A DNA stretch of 7,296 bases from Actinomycetota bacterium (GCA_003155275.1 PMCC01000082.1:1-7296), one strand, 5' to 3'. Shown: positions 1 through 6,281, numbered from the stretch's first letter. Notes: generated from the letters alone by a model not told the origin. Made by a program: numbers and translations.

Positions 1-282
1 CTTGAGAGCCTGCGTCAGGGGATGAGCAAAAACACAGTTGTTATTGAGACTGCCCAACTTATTCCTGAATCATTATTGGAAGAACTCAGGGGGCTGCCTA
101 ATCTGGGATTGCAGCAAATGAATGGAAAAAGCCTTATCTTTTCACCCCCGGAAGGAACAGAAGTTTCTGACATAATCAGTATTCTTGCCGGGCAGGGCGT
201 AAAAATTGAGGAAGCGTTAAGAAAAGAAGCGTCCCTTGAAGAAATGTATTCCGCTATTTTAAAGGAAACTGAGCCTTCATGA
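1..282 (+). CDS. ABC transporter ATP-binding protein, C-terminal fragment (5' end outside window)
   Basis: The frame is open from the first base and ends at TGA 280-282, giving 93 residues that begin LESLRQGMSKNT. The ATG at 22 is internal and is not the true start. The Walker A, signature and Walker B motifs would lie upstream of the window. What is visible fits the C-terminal accessory domain of ABC-2 (drug or antibiotic export type) ATPases: a lead-in like the usual 'GTLEELR', a small alpha/beta domain, and the closing SLEEMYSAIL segment, equivalent to the family's 'SLEEVFL' ending. The protein would sit on the cytoplasmic face and power the two permeases that follow. The TGA overlaps the ATG of the first permease (ATGA, 279-282), which implies translational coupling. 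The assignment rests on the C-terminal pattern and on the permease neighbours. Confidence 0.85.
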   Translation, partial: LESLRQGMSKNTVVIETAQLIPESLLEELRGLPNLGLQQMNGKSLIFSPPEGTEVSDIISILAGQGVKIEEALRKEASLEEMYSAILKETEPS

Positions 283-1019
283 AAAATATAAGCCTTGTAA
301 TTATCAGCAGCATATCCAATAACCTAAAGTCAAAGGCTTTGACTGTAGTATTTATAAGCATAACACTTATGATTGTTGCAGGGCTGGCCCTGTTTTTTTG
401 TCTTTTGCTCATAGCGCCGGCAATAGACGCATCAGTACCGGACAGGACCCAACTGGAGCTATACTTAAGCTTGATTATGTATACCACCAGTATTATTTGC
501 ATGGGCATAAACATGAATGTATTCGCCTTCCAGTCCATGACCAAGGAAAAATCCCGCGGCAACCTGGAATCCCTCCTGGCCACACCGCTTAGCGCAAAAG
601 ATATCTGGGCAGCAAAGAGCCTGGCTGTTTTTATACCGGGCCTGGTCCTGGGAGAAGTCCTTACATTTGCCGCCATGCTGGCAATTAACTATATTTATTT
701 TGTTCCTAAAATAGGCTTTATATATACCCGTTGGATAGGATTAAGCAGCTTCCTGGCTGTTCCGCTTATTTATCTTTGTCTCAGCCTGCTTGTACATCTT
801 ATCGGGTTGACCGGTAAACCGGCCATGGGTAATGTCATAACCCAGATCTTTTTGCCAATTGTCCTGACGCTGATGATAAACCTTATACTCAGAAGTGTTC
901 TTAACGCTGCTTCATGGCCATTTACCCTTGCTAACTTTGGATTGGCTGCCGTCATTGCTATTATTATAATATTTCTCCAGCCCCGCCTTACCAGGGAGAA
1001 GATAGTATTGTCACGTTAG
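279..1019 (+). CDS. ABC-2 type transporter permease, first paralogue
   Basis: This 246-residue integral membrane protein has about six hydrophobic segments, near residues 20-46, 61-85, 112-140, 153-176, 186-208 and 214-234. Between the second and third lies the cytoplasmic motif EKSRGNLESLLATPLS (90-105), the coupling-helix region typical of ABC-2 permeases ('E+GT.E.LL.TP.S'). It should form the membrane channel with the second permease and be driven by the upstream ATPase. The substrate is unknown; NatB-like and drug or lipid export types are all possible. The start ATG overlaps the ATPase stop, and AAAGGA at 261-266 lies 12 bases upstream, rather far, so coupling probably helps initiation. 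The C-terminal tail LTREKIVLS is shared with the next gene, which marks the two as duplicates. Confidence 0.88.
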   Translation: MKNISLVIISSISNNLKSKALTVVFISITLMIVAGLALFFCLLLIAPAIDASVPDRTQLELYLSLIMYTTSIICMGINMNVFAFQSMTKEKSRGNLESLLATPLSAKDIWAAKSLAVFIPGLVLGEVLTFAAMLAINYIYFVPKIGFIYTRWIGLSSFLAVPLIYLCLSLLVHLIGLTGKPAMGNVITQIFLPIVLTLMINLILRSVLNAASWPFTLANFGLAAVIAIIIIFLQPRLTREKIVLSR

Positions 1020-1022
1020 GAG
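1018..1022 (+). promoter_or_regulatory. Ribosome binding site deciding the TTG start of the second permease
   Basis: AGGAG overlaps the TAG stop of the first permease and lies 6 bases before TTG 1029. It supports the non-ATG start and tight translational coupling of the two permeases. Confidence 0.7.
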
Positions 1023-1028
1023 ACAAAT

Positions 1029-1778
1029 TTGAGAAGAATCAGTATTGTTTTTCACAGGGACTTCAGGGAGCTCCGGCGAACAGGGGCTTTTCTTATTATA
1101 AGTATTTTATTTGCCATAATCACTATAGCTGCCTGCCTGATTATCATTATAGTTTTAAGCAGGCAGGAATGGCTTGGAAAAGTAGCAGCAGAGCATGTAT
1201 TTGAGATGATAATAAGCGCAGTCGCCTACTTTCTGCCGCTGTCAGTGCTTATGACCTTCATTTGGGCTTTTGCCAACTTAACCATAATTAAGGAGAAGGC
1301 TGACGGCAATGTTGAATCCCTCCTGGCAACTCCGCTAAGCCCTAAGGAAATCTGGATAGGCAAAAGCATGGCCATTTTTCTTCCGGGATTTGCAATCTCT
1401 GTTATCTCCACACTGATAATCTTATTAGCGGTAAACTTCATTGTAATCGTTCCTTCTACAGGAAGTTTTGTCCTGCCACTTCCATTAATACTGGTAAGTT
1501 TTCTTATTAATCCCATGCTGTTTTTGGCGCTGCTGCTATTTATTGTTCTTTTCTCACTTGCCAATAATCCGGACATTGCGATAGCGCCCTCCTTTTTAAT
1601 CGGATTTGGCTTGATGATAGGAATCCCTCTAGGAATGGCAACAGGTGTTATCAACCTTGTTTCCTGGCCATTTTTATTTTGGTGTCTGGGCGCAGCAATA
1701 ATATTCTGGGCAATTGACATTGGCCTTTACCGACTTCTAACCAAAGAGAAAATTGTCCTCTCGAACAGGGGAGCATAA
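1029..1778 (+). CDS. ABC-2 type transporter permease, second paralogue
   Basis: This 249-residue membrane protein is a paralogue of the preceding permease. It has hydrophobic segments near 20-43, 62-86, 112-141, 148-178, 186-209 and 214-234, and the coupling motif EKADGNVESLLATPLS at 89-104. SWPF (212-215) and the tail LTKEKIVLS (237-245) fall at the same residue numbers as in the first permease. The start is TTG at 1029: AGGAG (1018-1022) lies 6 bases upstream and overlaps the previous stop codon (1017-1019), and no ATG occurs until residue 60. The pair probably forms a heterodimeric exporter with the upstream ATPase. The substrate cannot be told from sequence. The gene ends at TAA 1776-1778 and is followed by a convergent gap. 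Confidence 0.88.
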   Translation: MRRISIVFHRDFRELRRTGAFLIISILFAIITIAACLIIIIVLSRQEWLGKVAAEHVFEMIISAVAYFLPLSVLMTFIWAFANLTIIKEKADGNVESLLATPLSPKEIWIGKSMAIFLPGFAISVISTLIILLAVNFIVIVPSTGSFVLPLPLILVSFLINPMLFLALLLFIVLFSLANNPDIAIAPSFLIGFGLMIGIPLGMATGVINLVSWPFLFWCLGAAIIFWAIDIGLYRLLTKEKIVLSNRGA

Positions 1779-1936
1779 AATCAATTGGCAGAAATAATAA
1801 CAGGACACTTTCCGCTTCTGGAAATTACCAAATCTATTGTTTAAACTTGCCCACCCATTGCACAATAAACATAATAAACTAAAGTGATACTCTTGCTTTA
1901 ATAATATCGCCTCTCAAGCAGAGTAGGTTAAAGTCT
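1779..1936. other. Convergent intergenic region
   Basis: The ABC operon and the SIMPL gene both end here. The strongest inverted repeat is TTTCC (1809-1813) with GGAAA (1820-1824), a 5-base stem with a 6-base loop. No T-run follows on either strand, so no convincing intrinsic terminator can be named. Apart from the short ORF at 1785-1844, nothing coding is visible. Confidence 0.5.
1785..1844 (+). other. Possible 19-codon ORF or gene remnant after the permeases
   Basis: A TTG at 1785 opens a 19-codon frame (LAEIITGHFPLLEITKSIV) that stops at TAA 1842-1844. A purine-rich AGGGGAG (1767-1773), inside the end of the permease gene, lies 11 bases upstream. The peptide looks protein-like but is far shorter than any recognised family. 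It could be the leftover 5' end of a lost third operon gene, a micro-ORF, or chance. The +1-shifted frame stays open to 1887 and does not extend any motif I recognise. Confidence 0.2.
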
Positions 1937-2740
1937 TTATTGCTTGCTGAAATAGTAAACTATATTTACTGTCGAAGTGACTTCCATCTCCTGGGGGAAA
2001 ATTACAGGGGCCGCAACCTGCTGGTCCGCTGCCATCTTTGTCTCGGCAGATGCCATTATCGGGCCCTGGAAAGCAGTTGAACCTTCAGAAATATATAAGA
2101 CTTTATCGATTGTAAGGCCCATCGAATCTGCAATTGCCTTTGCCTTGCCTTGGGCATCTTTTGTGGCTTCTGCAAGAGCGCTGTTTTTTGACAGGCTTTT
2201 TGTTTCCTTTGTCAGGTCAAAACCAATGGATGAGATGGAAGATGCGCCTGCTTCGGTGGATTTTGCGATTATTTCACCTATTTTTTTCAAATCCGTTGTC
2301 CTGGCTTCTATTACAGTTGTGGCTCTGTAAGCATAGATTTTCGGCGGTTTATTTTCCTGGGAATAGTCATACATCGGGGATAAATCATAGCTTGTCGTTT
2401 GTATTTTTAAATTTTCAGCCCCGGTTGTTTCAATTGCCTGTGTGACTTTTAAAGATATTTTGCTGTTTTCATCCACTGCTTCCTGTGTTGTCTGTTTTTC
2501 GATAGCGACTGCAATATCAATAAATCCCTCATCAGGCAGTACTTTGATGCTTCCATCTCCGGTAACAGAAATAGTATTCTGAACTGCATTTCTACTGATT
2601 TCACTGGTGTCAGCGCTGCTTGTGATTTTTGGAAAATCTGTTGCCAGGCAGCCTGAAAGCAATATGCTGACCCCCAGCAATAAAACTGCTGCGGCAAAAC
2701 CCGTAAACACCTGTGTTATTTTATTTTTATTTTTCATCAT
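1937..2740 (-). CDS. SIMPL-domain (DUF541) lipoprotein
   Basis: This 267-residue protein has a lipoprotein signal: basic MMKNKNK, a hydrophobic stretch, then lipobox LLSGC with the lipidated cysteine at residue 31. It should be anchored on the outer face of the membrane. After a linker, the SIMPL domain runs from about 57 to the end. It begins ISVTGDGSIKVLPDEGFID, continues through YAYRATTVIEARTTDLKKIG (about 136-155) and ALAEATKDAQGKAKAIADSM (about 189-208), and ends with the beta strand STVNIVYYFSK. Length and order match the family, whose biochemical role is poorly defined (envelope or stress associated; periplasmic in Gram-negatives). A longer reading from TTG 2761 is possible, but AAGGG (2750-2746) sits 5 bases before ATG 2740 (8 before ATG 2737), so ATG 2740 or 2737 is preferred. 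No functional link to its neighbours is evident. Confidence 0.88.
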   Translation of the reverse strand: MMKNKNKITQVFTGFAAAVLLLGVSILLSGCLATDFPKITSSADTSEISRNAVQNTISVTGDGSIKVLPDEGFIDIAVAIEKQTTQEAVDENSKISLKVTQAIETTGAENLKIQTTSYDLSPMYDYSQENKPPKIYAYRATTVIEARTTDLKKIGEIIAKSTEAGASSISSIGFDLTKETKSLSKNSALAEATKDAQGKAKAIADSMGLTIDKVLYISEGSTAFQGPIMASAETKMAADQQVAAPVIFPQEMEVTSTVNIVYYFSKQ

Positions 2741-2752
2741 TTTTTCCCTTCT
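2741..2752 (-). promoter_or_regulatory. Ribosome binding site choosing the SIMPL start
   Basis: Read on the minus strand this is AGAAGGGAAAAA, directly before the double ATG at 2740/2737. It makes the upstream TTG (2761) unlikely as the start, because this site would then lie inside the coding region. Confidence 0.55.
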
Positions 2753-2782
2753 TTTTAGCAATTTAATTGTTTTTTATCCATT

Positions 2783-2802
2783 TTTCCAGAACAGCCTGGA
2801 AA
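2783..2802 (-). other. Stem-loop in the leader of the SIMPL gene
   Basis: A perfect 7-base inverted repeat, TTTCCAG (2783-2789) and CTGGAAA (2796-2802), encloses a 6-base loop about 45 bases upstream of the SIMPL start. On neither strand is it followed by a T-run, so it is not an intrinsic terminator. It could be an mRNA leader structure or a protein-binding palindrome. Confidence 0.35.
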
Positions 2803-2847
2803 GGAAGAAACTGCACAGTTCTTACACTCAGATATAAATTTTAACAA

Positions 2848-2873
2848 ATTATAAGAAAGACGCATAAATTATA
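2848..2873 (-). promoter_or_regulatory. Candidate promoter region of the SIMPL gene
   Basis: Two TATAAT hexamers occur on the minus strand (2853-2848 and 2873-2868) in a very AT-rich stretch about 110-130 bases before the start codon. Neither has a good -35 at the normal 16-18 base spacing. The AT richness alone could produce these matches. Confidence 0.25.
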
Positions 2874-2991
2874 TAATATATATTCTGGCAGGCCTCGGCC
2901 ATAATTGAGGTAATTTCTATTTTTATTGAGCTAAAATATTTAAGCTGCATATTTTTTCTGGTGAGGTGCAGTCAAATGAAAATATCTACCT

Positions 2992-3456
2992 CTACCCGTT
3001 TGATTTACCTGCCATATGTTCAATTTCAATCTTAAATACTCTCGTCTTATCTTTTGAGCTTATTATATACTTTTTGCCCTTTTCCAAAAACTGGCCGGAA
3101 TACTTTTTTATAAGAGCTGTCAATGCATTCTCCTTTTCCGGATCAAAGGCCTCACTTGCTTTACCGAATACTACAACGCTTCTATATTTGGTCCCAAATC
3201 TTTCAGGCAATAGTTCTACATCAGAAGTAATACAAAATGATACTCTCCTGTTATTTTCCATGTTATCAATTTTATGGCCTTCTGCTGCGGAATGAAAGTA
3301 TATAACATCATTATAGTATACATAATTTAATGGGGTTCCATATGGGTAGCCGTTTGAACCTATGGTGGACAATATCCCGAATTCACCATTATTTATAATC
3401 TCAATGCTGTCCAAATCACTTAACTGTTTTTCTTTTCTTCGCATTTCCCCGAACAT
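2992..3456 (-). CDS. Pyridoxamine 5'-phosphate oxidase family flavoprotein, NimA-like
   Basis: This 154-residue protein matches the FMN-binding split-barrel family in size and layout. It begins with a basic MRRKEKQLSD segment, then the first strands GEFGILST (24-31) and GYPYGTPLNYVY (36-47), the hallmark IYFHSAAEGHKIDN (52-65, with His55 and His61), RVSFCITSD (71-79), and a final FKIEIEHMAGK strand (141-151). Members annotated as nitroimidazole-resistance (Nim) proteins share this pattern. They bind a flavin or related cofactor in the cytosol, and most are uncharacterised oxidoreductases, so drug resistance should not be assumed. The start ATG 3456 has AAAGGA (3470-3465) 8 bases upstream; the internal ATG at residue 5 has no better site. 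It is transcribed alone or with distant same-strand neighbours; the flanking gaps are 251 and 327 bases. Confidence 0.88.
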   Translation of the reverse strand: MFGEMRRKEKQLSDLDSIEIINNGEFGILSTIGSNGYPYGTPLNYVYYNDVIYFHSAAEGHKIDNMENNRRVSFCITSDVELLPERFGTKYRSVVVFGKASEAFDPEKENALTALIKKYSGQFLEKGKKYIISSKDKTRVFKIEIEHMAGKSNG

Positions 3457-3783
3457 TTGTATTATCCTTTTAAAATTAATTTAACTCTAAAATATTAAAT
3501 CTCTTTTGAAAATCAGCCTGATCATCCCCGATATTTATTCTTATCCAAACCAAAGGTACCGGGTATTATCTTGTGCCAAAACTGATGTTTAGTCTTTGGA
3601 TTCTTTTATGAATTTACCATTTTTTAGTATTTTATACAAAGATATTCCCTCAAAGCCTTGAGATATCTGTAAAGTTGTGGGATAGAAAGATTTACAGTAA
3701 TATTACATAATAAAAAGGTTTAATCCTAAAGGGAACAAAAGAGACGGGTTAAATGAAGCGATTGTCGCAACAATGAAAGCCTG
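3457..3783. other. 327-base gap with no intact gene
   Basis: Between the Nim-like start and the glycosyltransferase stop no complete gene is visible. The part next to 3456 carries that gene's ribosome site and is AT-rich. The part from 3589 onward contains two opposing coding-like fragments, listed separately, that suggest decayed genes. Confidence 0.6.
3589..3702 (-). pseudogene. Possible remnant of a protein C-terminus (37 codons)
   Basis: The minus strand is open for 37 codons between TAA 3705-3703 and TAA 3591-3589. It encodes YYCKSFYPTTLQISQGF and then EGISLYKILKNGKFIKESKD. No ATG or GTG lies in the frame and no ribosome site is visible, so this cannot be a normal gene. The amino-acid mix (alternating hydrophobics, GFEG turn, basic NGKFIKES ending) looks like a true protein tail, perhaps of a gene once lying between the glycosyltransferase and the Nim-like gene. 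I do not recognise the family. Chance is a real alternative at this length. Confidence 0.25.
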
Positions 3784-3808
3784 CTATCCCGAAAAATTTA
3801 AAGGCTGA
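3701..3808 (+). pseudogene. Possible remnant of a plus-strand protein C-terminus (35 codons)
   Basis: The plus strand is open for 35 codons after TAA 3698-3700 and stops at TGA 3806-3808. It encodes YYIIKRFNPKGNKRD and then GLNEAIVATMKACYPEKFKG, which reads like a genuine soluble-protein C-terminus. Upstream the same frame is broken by stops at 3698, 3683 and 3659. It has no start codon apart from an ATG at 3773 and no ribosome site. It overlaps the last 25 bases of the convergent glycosyltransferase gene in antisense. This fits a 5'-decayed gene whose tail survives, or chance. The family is not recognised. Confidence 0.25.
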
Positions 3809-4971
3809 AGAGATTTGTAAATCCCCTCCATTCTGGCAAGGACTATATGAATATCGTGATCGTTAATGTTTTTCAGGCTGCCCAGGGACATTTTTTGCCT
3901 TAAGGCTTTGTCTTTTATGAGCTTTAGTATTTTTTCACCCGCATCGATGCTATCCCCCGGCTCAAAAAGAAATCCGTTGACTGAATCCTTAACCAGTTCA
4001 GGAATGGCCATGGAATTTGATGCAACAACCGGAAGCCCTGATGCCATTGCCTCCATGATGGACAAGCCCTGCAACTCAACCTCACTAGCAGTTAAAAAAA
4101 TATCGCTGATTCTATACAAGTTCTTTAGATCAGATTTGGGAACGACTCCAGTAAAAATGACTTTATCTGATATGCCATTCTTTAAAGCAATCGCTTCGAG
4201 ATTTTTCCTGTCTTTTCCTCTCCCGGTAATAAGTAATTGAAATTCTGCCTTGTCCTTTAAATAGGCGCATGCATCCAAAAGAATGCCAACCTTTTTTTCT
4301 TTATCCAACCTGCTGGCAGATAAAAGTATTGTTTTGTTTTTATCGATTTTATATTTATCCACAATGCTTGAATTGATTCTTTTGTCATTATATCCCTCAA
4401 GCTTGATACCATTTGAGACTACAATTACAGGTTTTTTGAGCCCTGCTTTTTGGATTATCATTTTCGCATATTCACTGGGAACAGTAACCATTTCTATGTC
4501 GTTATATATCCTCATCAAGGCATGCCACATGGATTTCGCAGCTATTATGTATATGGGGGATTTTTTTCTTTTTACAAAATTATTAATAAAGTTGTAAGGA
4601 GTAAAATGATTGGTGCCAACGATAGGTATTTTGTTTTCTTTTGCAACTGAACAAGCAGCGCCCGAAATAAAAAAATGGTCGGTTATATGTAAAATCTCTG
4701 GCTTGAATTCTTCGAATATACGTTTTATTTGTTTTTTGGGAAATAAATTTACCCTGATTCCTTCCTGGATTTGGGCAGGGATAGGAGTGGATTTCAGCCT
4801 GTAAACCGTAACACCTGATTCAAGTGAAATTTCATTTCTTATATTTTTGCCCGGACATACGATTGCCACATTATGCCCCAGTTCGACCAAGCCTGTGGCG
4901 ATCCTCTTAGTTGCAATCCCCGAACCTGCAATAAAAGGCGGGTAGCATTCACTTGAAAAAAGAATCCTTAT
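3784..4971 (-). CDS. Glycosyltransferase family 4 (GT-B), possibly glycolipid-forming
   Basis: Read from AUA 4971, this is a 395-residue GT-B enzyme that transfers a sugar from a nucleotide-sugar donor at the cytoplasmic membrane face. The N-terminal acceptor domain begins (M)RILFSSECYPPFIAGSG, with the GT4 glycine loop, and continues GLVELGHNVAIVCPG. The linker is VVSNGI (about 184-189). The donor domain has SRLDKEKK (Arg221, Lys226, phosphate contacts) and ELQGLSIMEAMASGLPVV with the EX7E pair Glu299/Glu307. The ELQGLSIMEAMASG and NHFTPYNFINN patterns recall 1,2-diacylglycerol 3-glucosyltransferases, but acceptor and sugar are unproven. The only standard start is TTG 4890, which would remove 27 conserved residues including the glycine loop. 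The frame upstream is open to TAA 5001-4999 without ATG, GTG or TTG. Either AUA 4971 (GGGG at 4980-4977, 5 bases upstream) or a frameshift in the T7 run 4983-4989 explains this. Confidence 0.85.
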   Translation of the reverse strand: MRILFSSECYPPFIAGSGIATKRIATGLVELGHNVAIVCPGKNIRNEISLESGVTVYRLKSTPIPAQIQEGIRVNLFPKKQIKRIFEEFKPEILHITDHFFISGAACSVAKENKIPIVGTNHFTPYNFINNFVKRKKSPIYIIAAKSMWHALMRIYNDIEMVTVPSEYAKMIIQKAGLKKPVIVVSNGIKLEGYNDKRINSSIVDKYKIDKNKTILLSASRLDKEKKVGILLDACAYLKDKAEFQLLITGRGKDRKNLEAIALKNGISDKVIFTGVVPKSDLKNLYRISDIFLTASEVELQGLSIMEAMASGLPVVASNSMAIPELVKDSVNGFLFEPGDSIDAGEKILKLIKDKALRQKMSLGSLKNINDHDIHIVLARMEGIYKSLQPLNFSG

Positions 4972-4972
4972 T

Positions 4973-5023
4973 TTATCCCCTATTTTTTTGCTTATTAATT
5001 ACTGTAAGAACTGAATTATACAT
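4973..5023 (-). other. Short ORF overlapping the 5' end of the glycosyltransferase
   Basis: ATG 5023 opens a 16-codon frame, MYNSVLTVINKQKNRG, that ends at TAA 4975-4973, one base before the proposed AUA start at 4971. It has no visible ribosome site. It runs through an A7 tract (minus strand, 4989-4983). Losing one base there would fuse it in frame to the glycosyltransferase, giving 412 residues. It may be the true 5' end of that gene after an indel or sequencing error, a coupling leader peptide, or chance. Confidence 0.3.
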
Positions 5024-5065
5024 CTATATTTTACTATTTTATAGGGAGGGCGTCTATTTTATTAA

Positions 5066-5085
5066 GGCAATGTGGTAGTATTGCC
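5066..5085 (-). terminator. Weak candidate terminator after the URO-D gene
   Basis: A perfect 6-base inverted repeat, GGCAAT (5066-5071) and ATTGCC (5080-5085), with an 8-base loop lies 39 bases past the URO-D stop. On the minus strand it is followed by TTAATAAAAT, only a poor T-tract. It could weaken read-through into the glycosyltransferase. Confidence 0.3.
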
Positions 5086-5123
5086 AATGGTTTATTAACC
5101 AGTGTTTTTAAGTCAATTTCCTG

Positions 5124-6281
5124 TTACCCGCCAGCATTGTCGCAGATATCATTGAGCCTTGTTCTGTAGTATCTGAAGTTTTCCCAGGTGACATCTTCTG
5201 AAACGGCATGGTCAATATGAGGAATATAGCCGCCCTTTCTGAGAAGTCTGCCTGTCTTTTCCAATTCAATATCTATCTGTTTAAAGCCTGAATCTTTAAA
5301 AAGGACTTTTTTGTTAAAACCGCCAAGAAGTGCAAGCCTTGGATAAGCATCCCTTATTTTCTCTATATCATTAACTGCTTCAATTGGGAATATTCCTGTG
5401 ACTCCAGCTTTAACCCACAGTGGGATAAGCTCATCTATCTGGCCGTCACAATCCACGATTATATTTTTTATTTTAAACTGTTTCAAAAAATCAATAAACC
5501 GGACATAATAAGGAGTCAGAAATTCCCTGAACATATCCCGGGAAATGAAGGAACCGGACCTGTACGCAATATCTTCCAGGATAAAGACGCAATCAACATC
5601 TATTTTATTTAAAATACCGGACCAGTATTTCATCACAAAATCCAGGTAAAATTCATTAAATTCCTTCAAAAGTCCGGGGTCATCATACATATTGAGCATA
5701 TAATTTACTTCACCCATTAAATGCCTTGCCAGGAAGCTGAAACCGAAGGGATTTCCTCCAAGCCTTATCGGGAATTCCCTGTTTTTCAATTTGACGGCCA
5801 GAGCATCGAAGTCTTTCGGAAGTCTTTTTGAAAAATCCTCATCATAGCCCAGGATATAATTATAAAAGTCTTTTTTATTTTTAATCGGGTAATCAAGCGC
5901 CATAGGGGTTCCGGATTTGTTCTTTAATGCTTTTACAGTTATTCCGAAACTGTCCTTATAAATCTTATATTCATTGGTTTCAGAAACTGTTTCAATTCTA
6001 TACTGCGGGCTTAAGTCAAAAGGGAATTTTTCAAGAAATGAATCGAGCTTTAAATGCTTCATTACATTAATTTCAGATTTTTTGCTGTATTCTTCTGATA
6101 ATGGCGACGCGCCGCTTAAAGGTTCAGATTCTGCCATATCGCCGGGTACTTCTTTTATCTTGGGAAGTCCCTGCTCGAGCCAATTTCTTATTGCGCCTGC
6201 CCAATATGCAAATTCTGCTTTTAAAACAGGCTTGTCTGTCTCAAAATTCATTACTTCAAGAAATTTTTCTCTTGAATACAT
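5124..6281 (-). CDS. Uroporphyrinogen decarboxylase (URO-D) fold protein, probably a methyltransferase-like paralogue
   Basis: This 385-residue protein belongs to the URO-D superfamily (TIM barrel). Recognisable segments are MYSREKFLEVMNFE at the start, NVMKHLKLDSFLEKFPFDLS (72-91), IYKDSFGITVKALKNKSGTP (107-126), FILEDIAYRSG (233-243), VDCDGQIDELIPLW (276-289) with Asp277 and Asp279, GIFPIEAVNDIEKIR (296-310), LALLGGFNKK (316-325) and GGYIPHIDHAVSEDVTWENF (350-369) with His355, Asp357 and His358. No other haem gene is near, and the pattern is that of the non-haem paralogues related to corrinoid-dependent methyltransferases (MtaA/CmuA type) rather than HemE. The reaction and substrate are unknown. 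Residues 46-70 form a polar, serine/glutamate-rich insert. ATG 6281 is the only standard start in the frame after TAA 6320-6318; no clear ribosome site precedes it. It is divergent from a sugar-isomerase-like gene, suggesting a shared catabolic role. Confidence 0.85.
   Translation of the reverse strand: MYSREKFLEVMNFETDKPVLKAEFAYWAGAIRNWLEQGLPKIKEVPGDMAESEPLSGASPLSEEYSKKSEINVMKHLKLDSFLEKFPFDLSPQYRIETVSETNEYKIYKDSFGITVKALKNKSGTPMALDYPIKNKKDFYNYILGYDEDFSKRLPKDFDALAVKLKNREFPIRLGGNPFGFSFLARHLMGEVNYMLNMYDDPGLLKEFNEFYLDFVMKYWSGILNKIDVDCVFILEDIAYRSGSFISRDMFREFLTPYYVRFIDFLKQFKIKNIIVDCDGQIDELIPLWVKAGVTGIFPIEAVNDIEKIRDAYPRLALLGGFNKKVLFKDSGFKQIDIELEKTGRLLRKGGYIPHIDHAVSEDVTWENFRYYRTRLNDICDNAGG

Noticed and set aside
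22..282. Reading ATG 22 as the start of an 86-residue stand-alone gene
   Set aside because: The frame is open to base 1 and the residues before ATG 22 (LESLRQG) continue the ABC ATPase C-terminal pattern, so this is a truncated larger gene.
254..1720. Long minus-strand ORFs opposite the permeases (254-676, 1226-1720)
   Set aside because: They are antisense shadows of well-supported permease genes and have no family-like motifs.
1915..1946. CAAGCA...TGCTTG inverted repeat at the SIMPL 3' end
   Set aside because: A six-base stem with a 20-base loop partly inside the coding region is too weak to call a terminator.
1977..2837. Plus-strand ORFs opposite the SIMPL gene and its leader
   Set aside because: The minus frame encodes a clear lipobox and SIMPL domain; the plus-strand frames are shadows.
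2886..2901. GC-rich TGGC...GCCA / GGCCTCGGCC element
   Set aside because: Only 4-base stems can form and no T-run follows on the minus strand, so a terminator for the Nim-like gene is not supported.
2992..3456. Calling the Nim-like protein an antibiotic resistance gene
   Set aside because: The family is broad and mostly uncharacterised; sequence pattern alone does not show nitroimidazole reductase activity.
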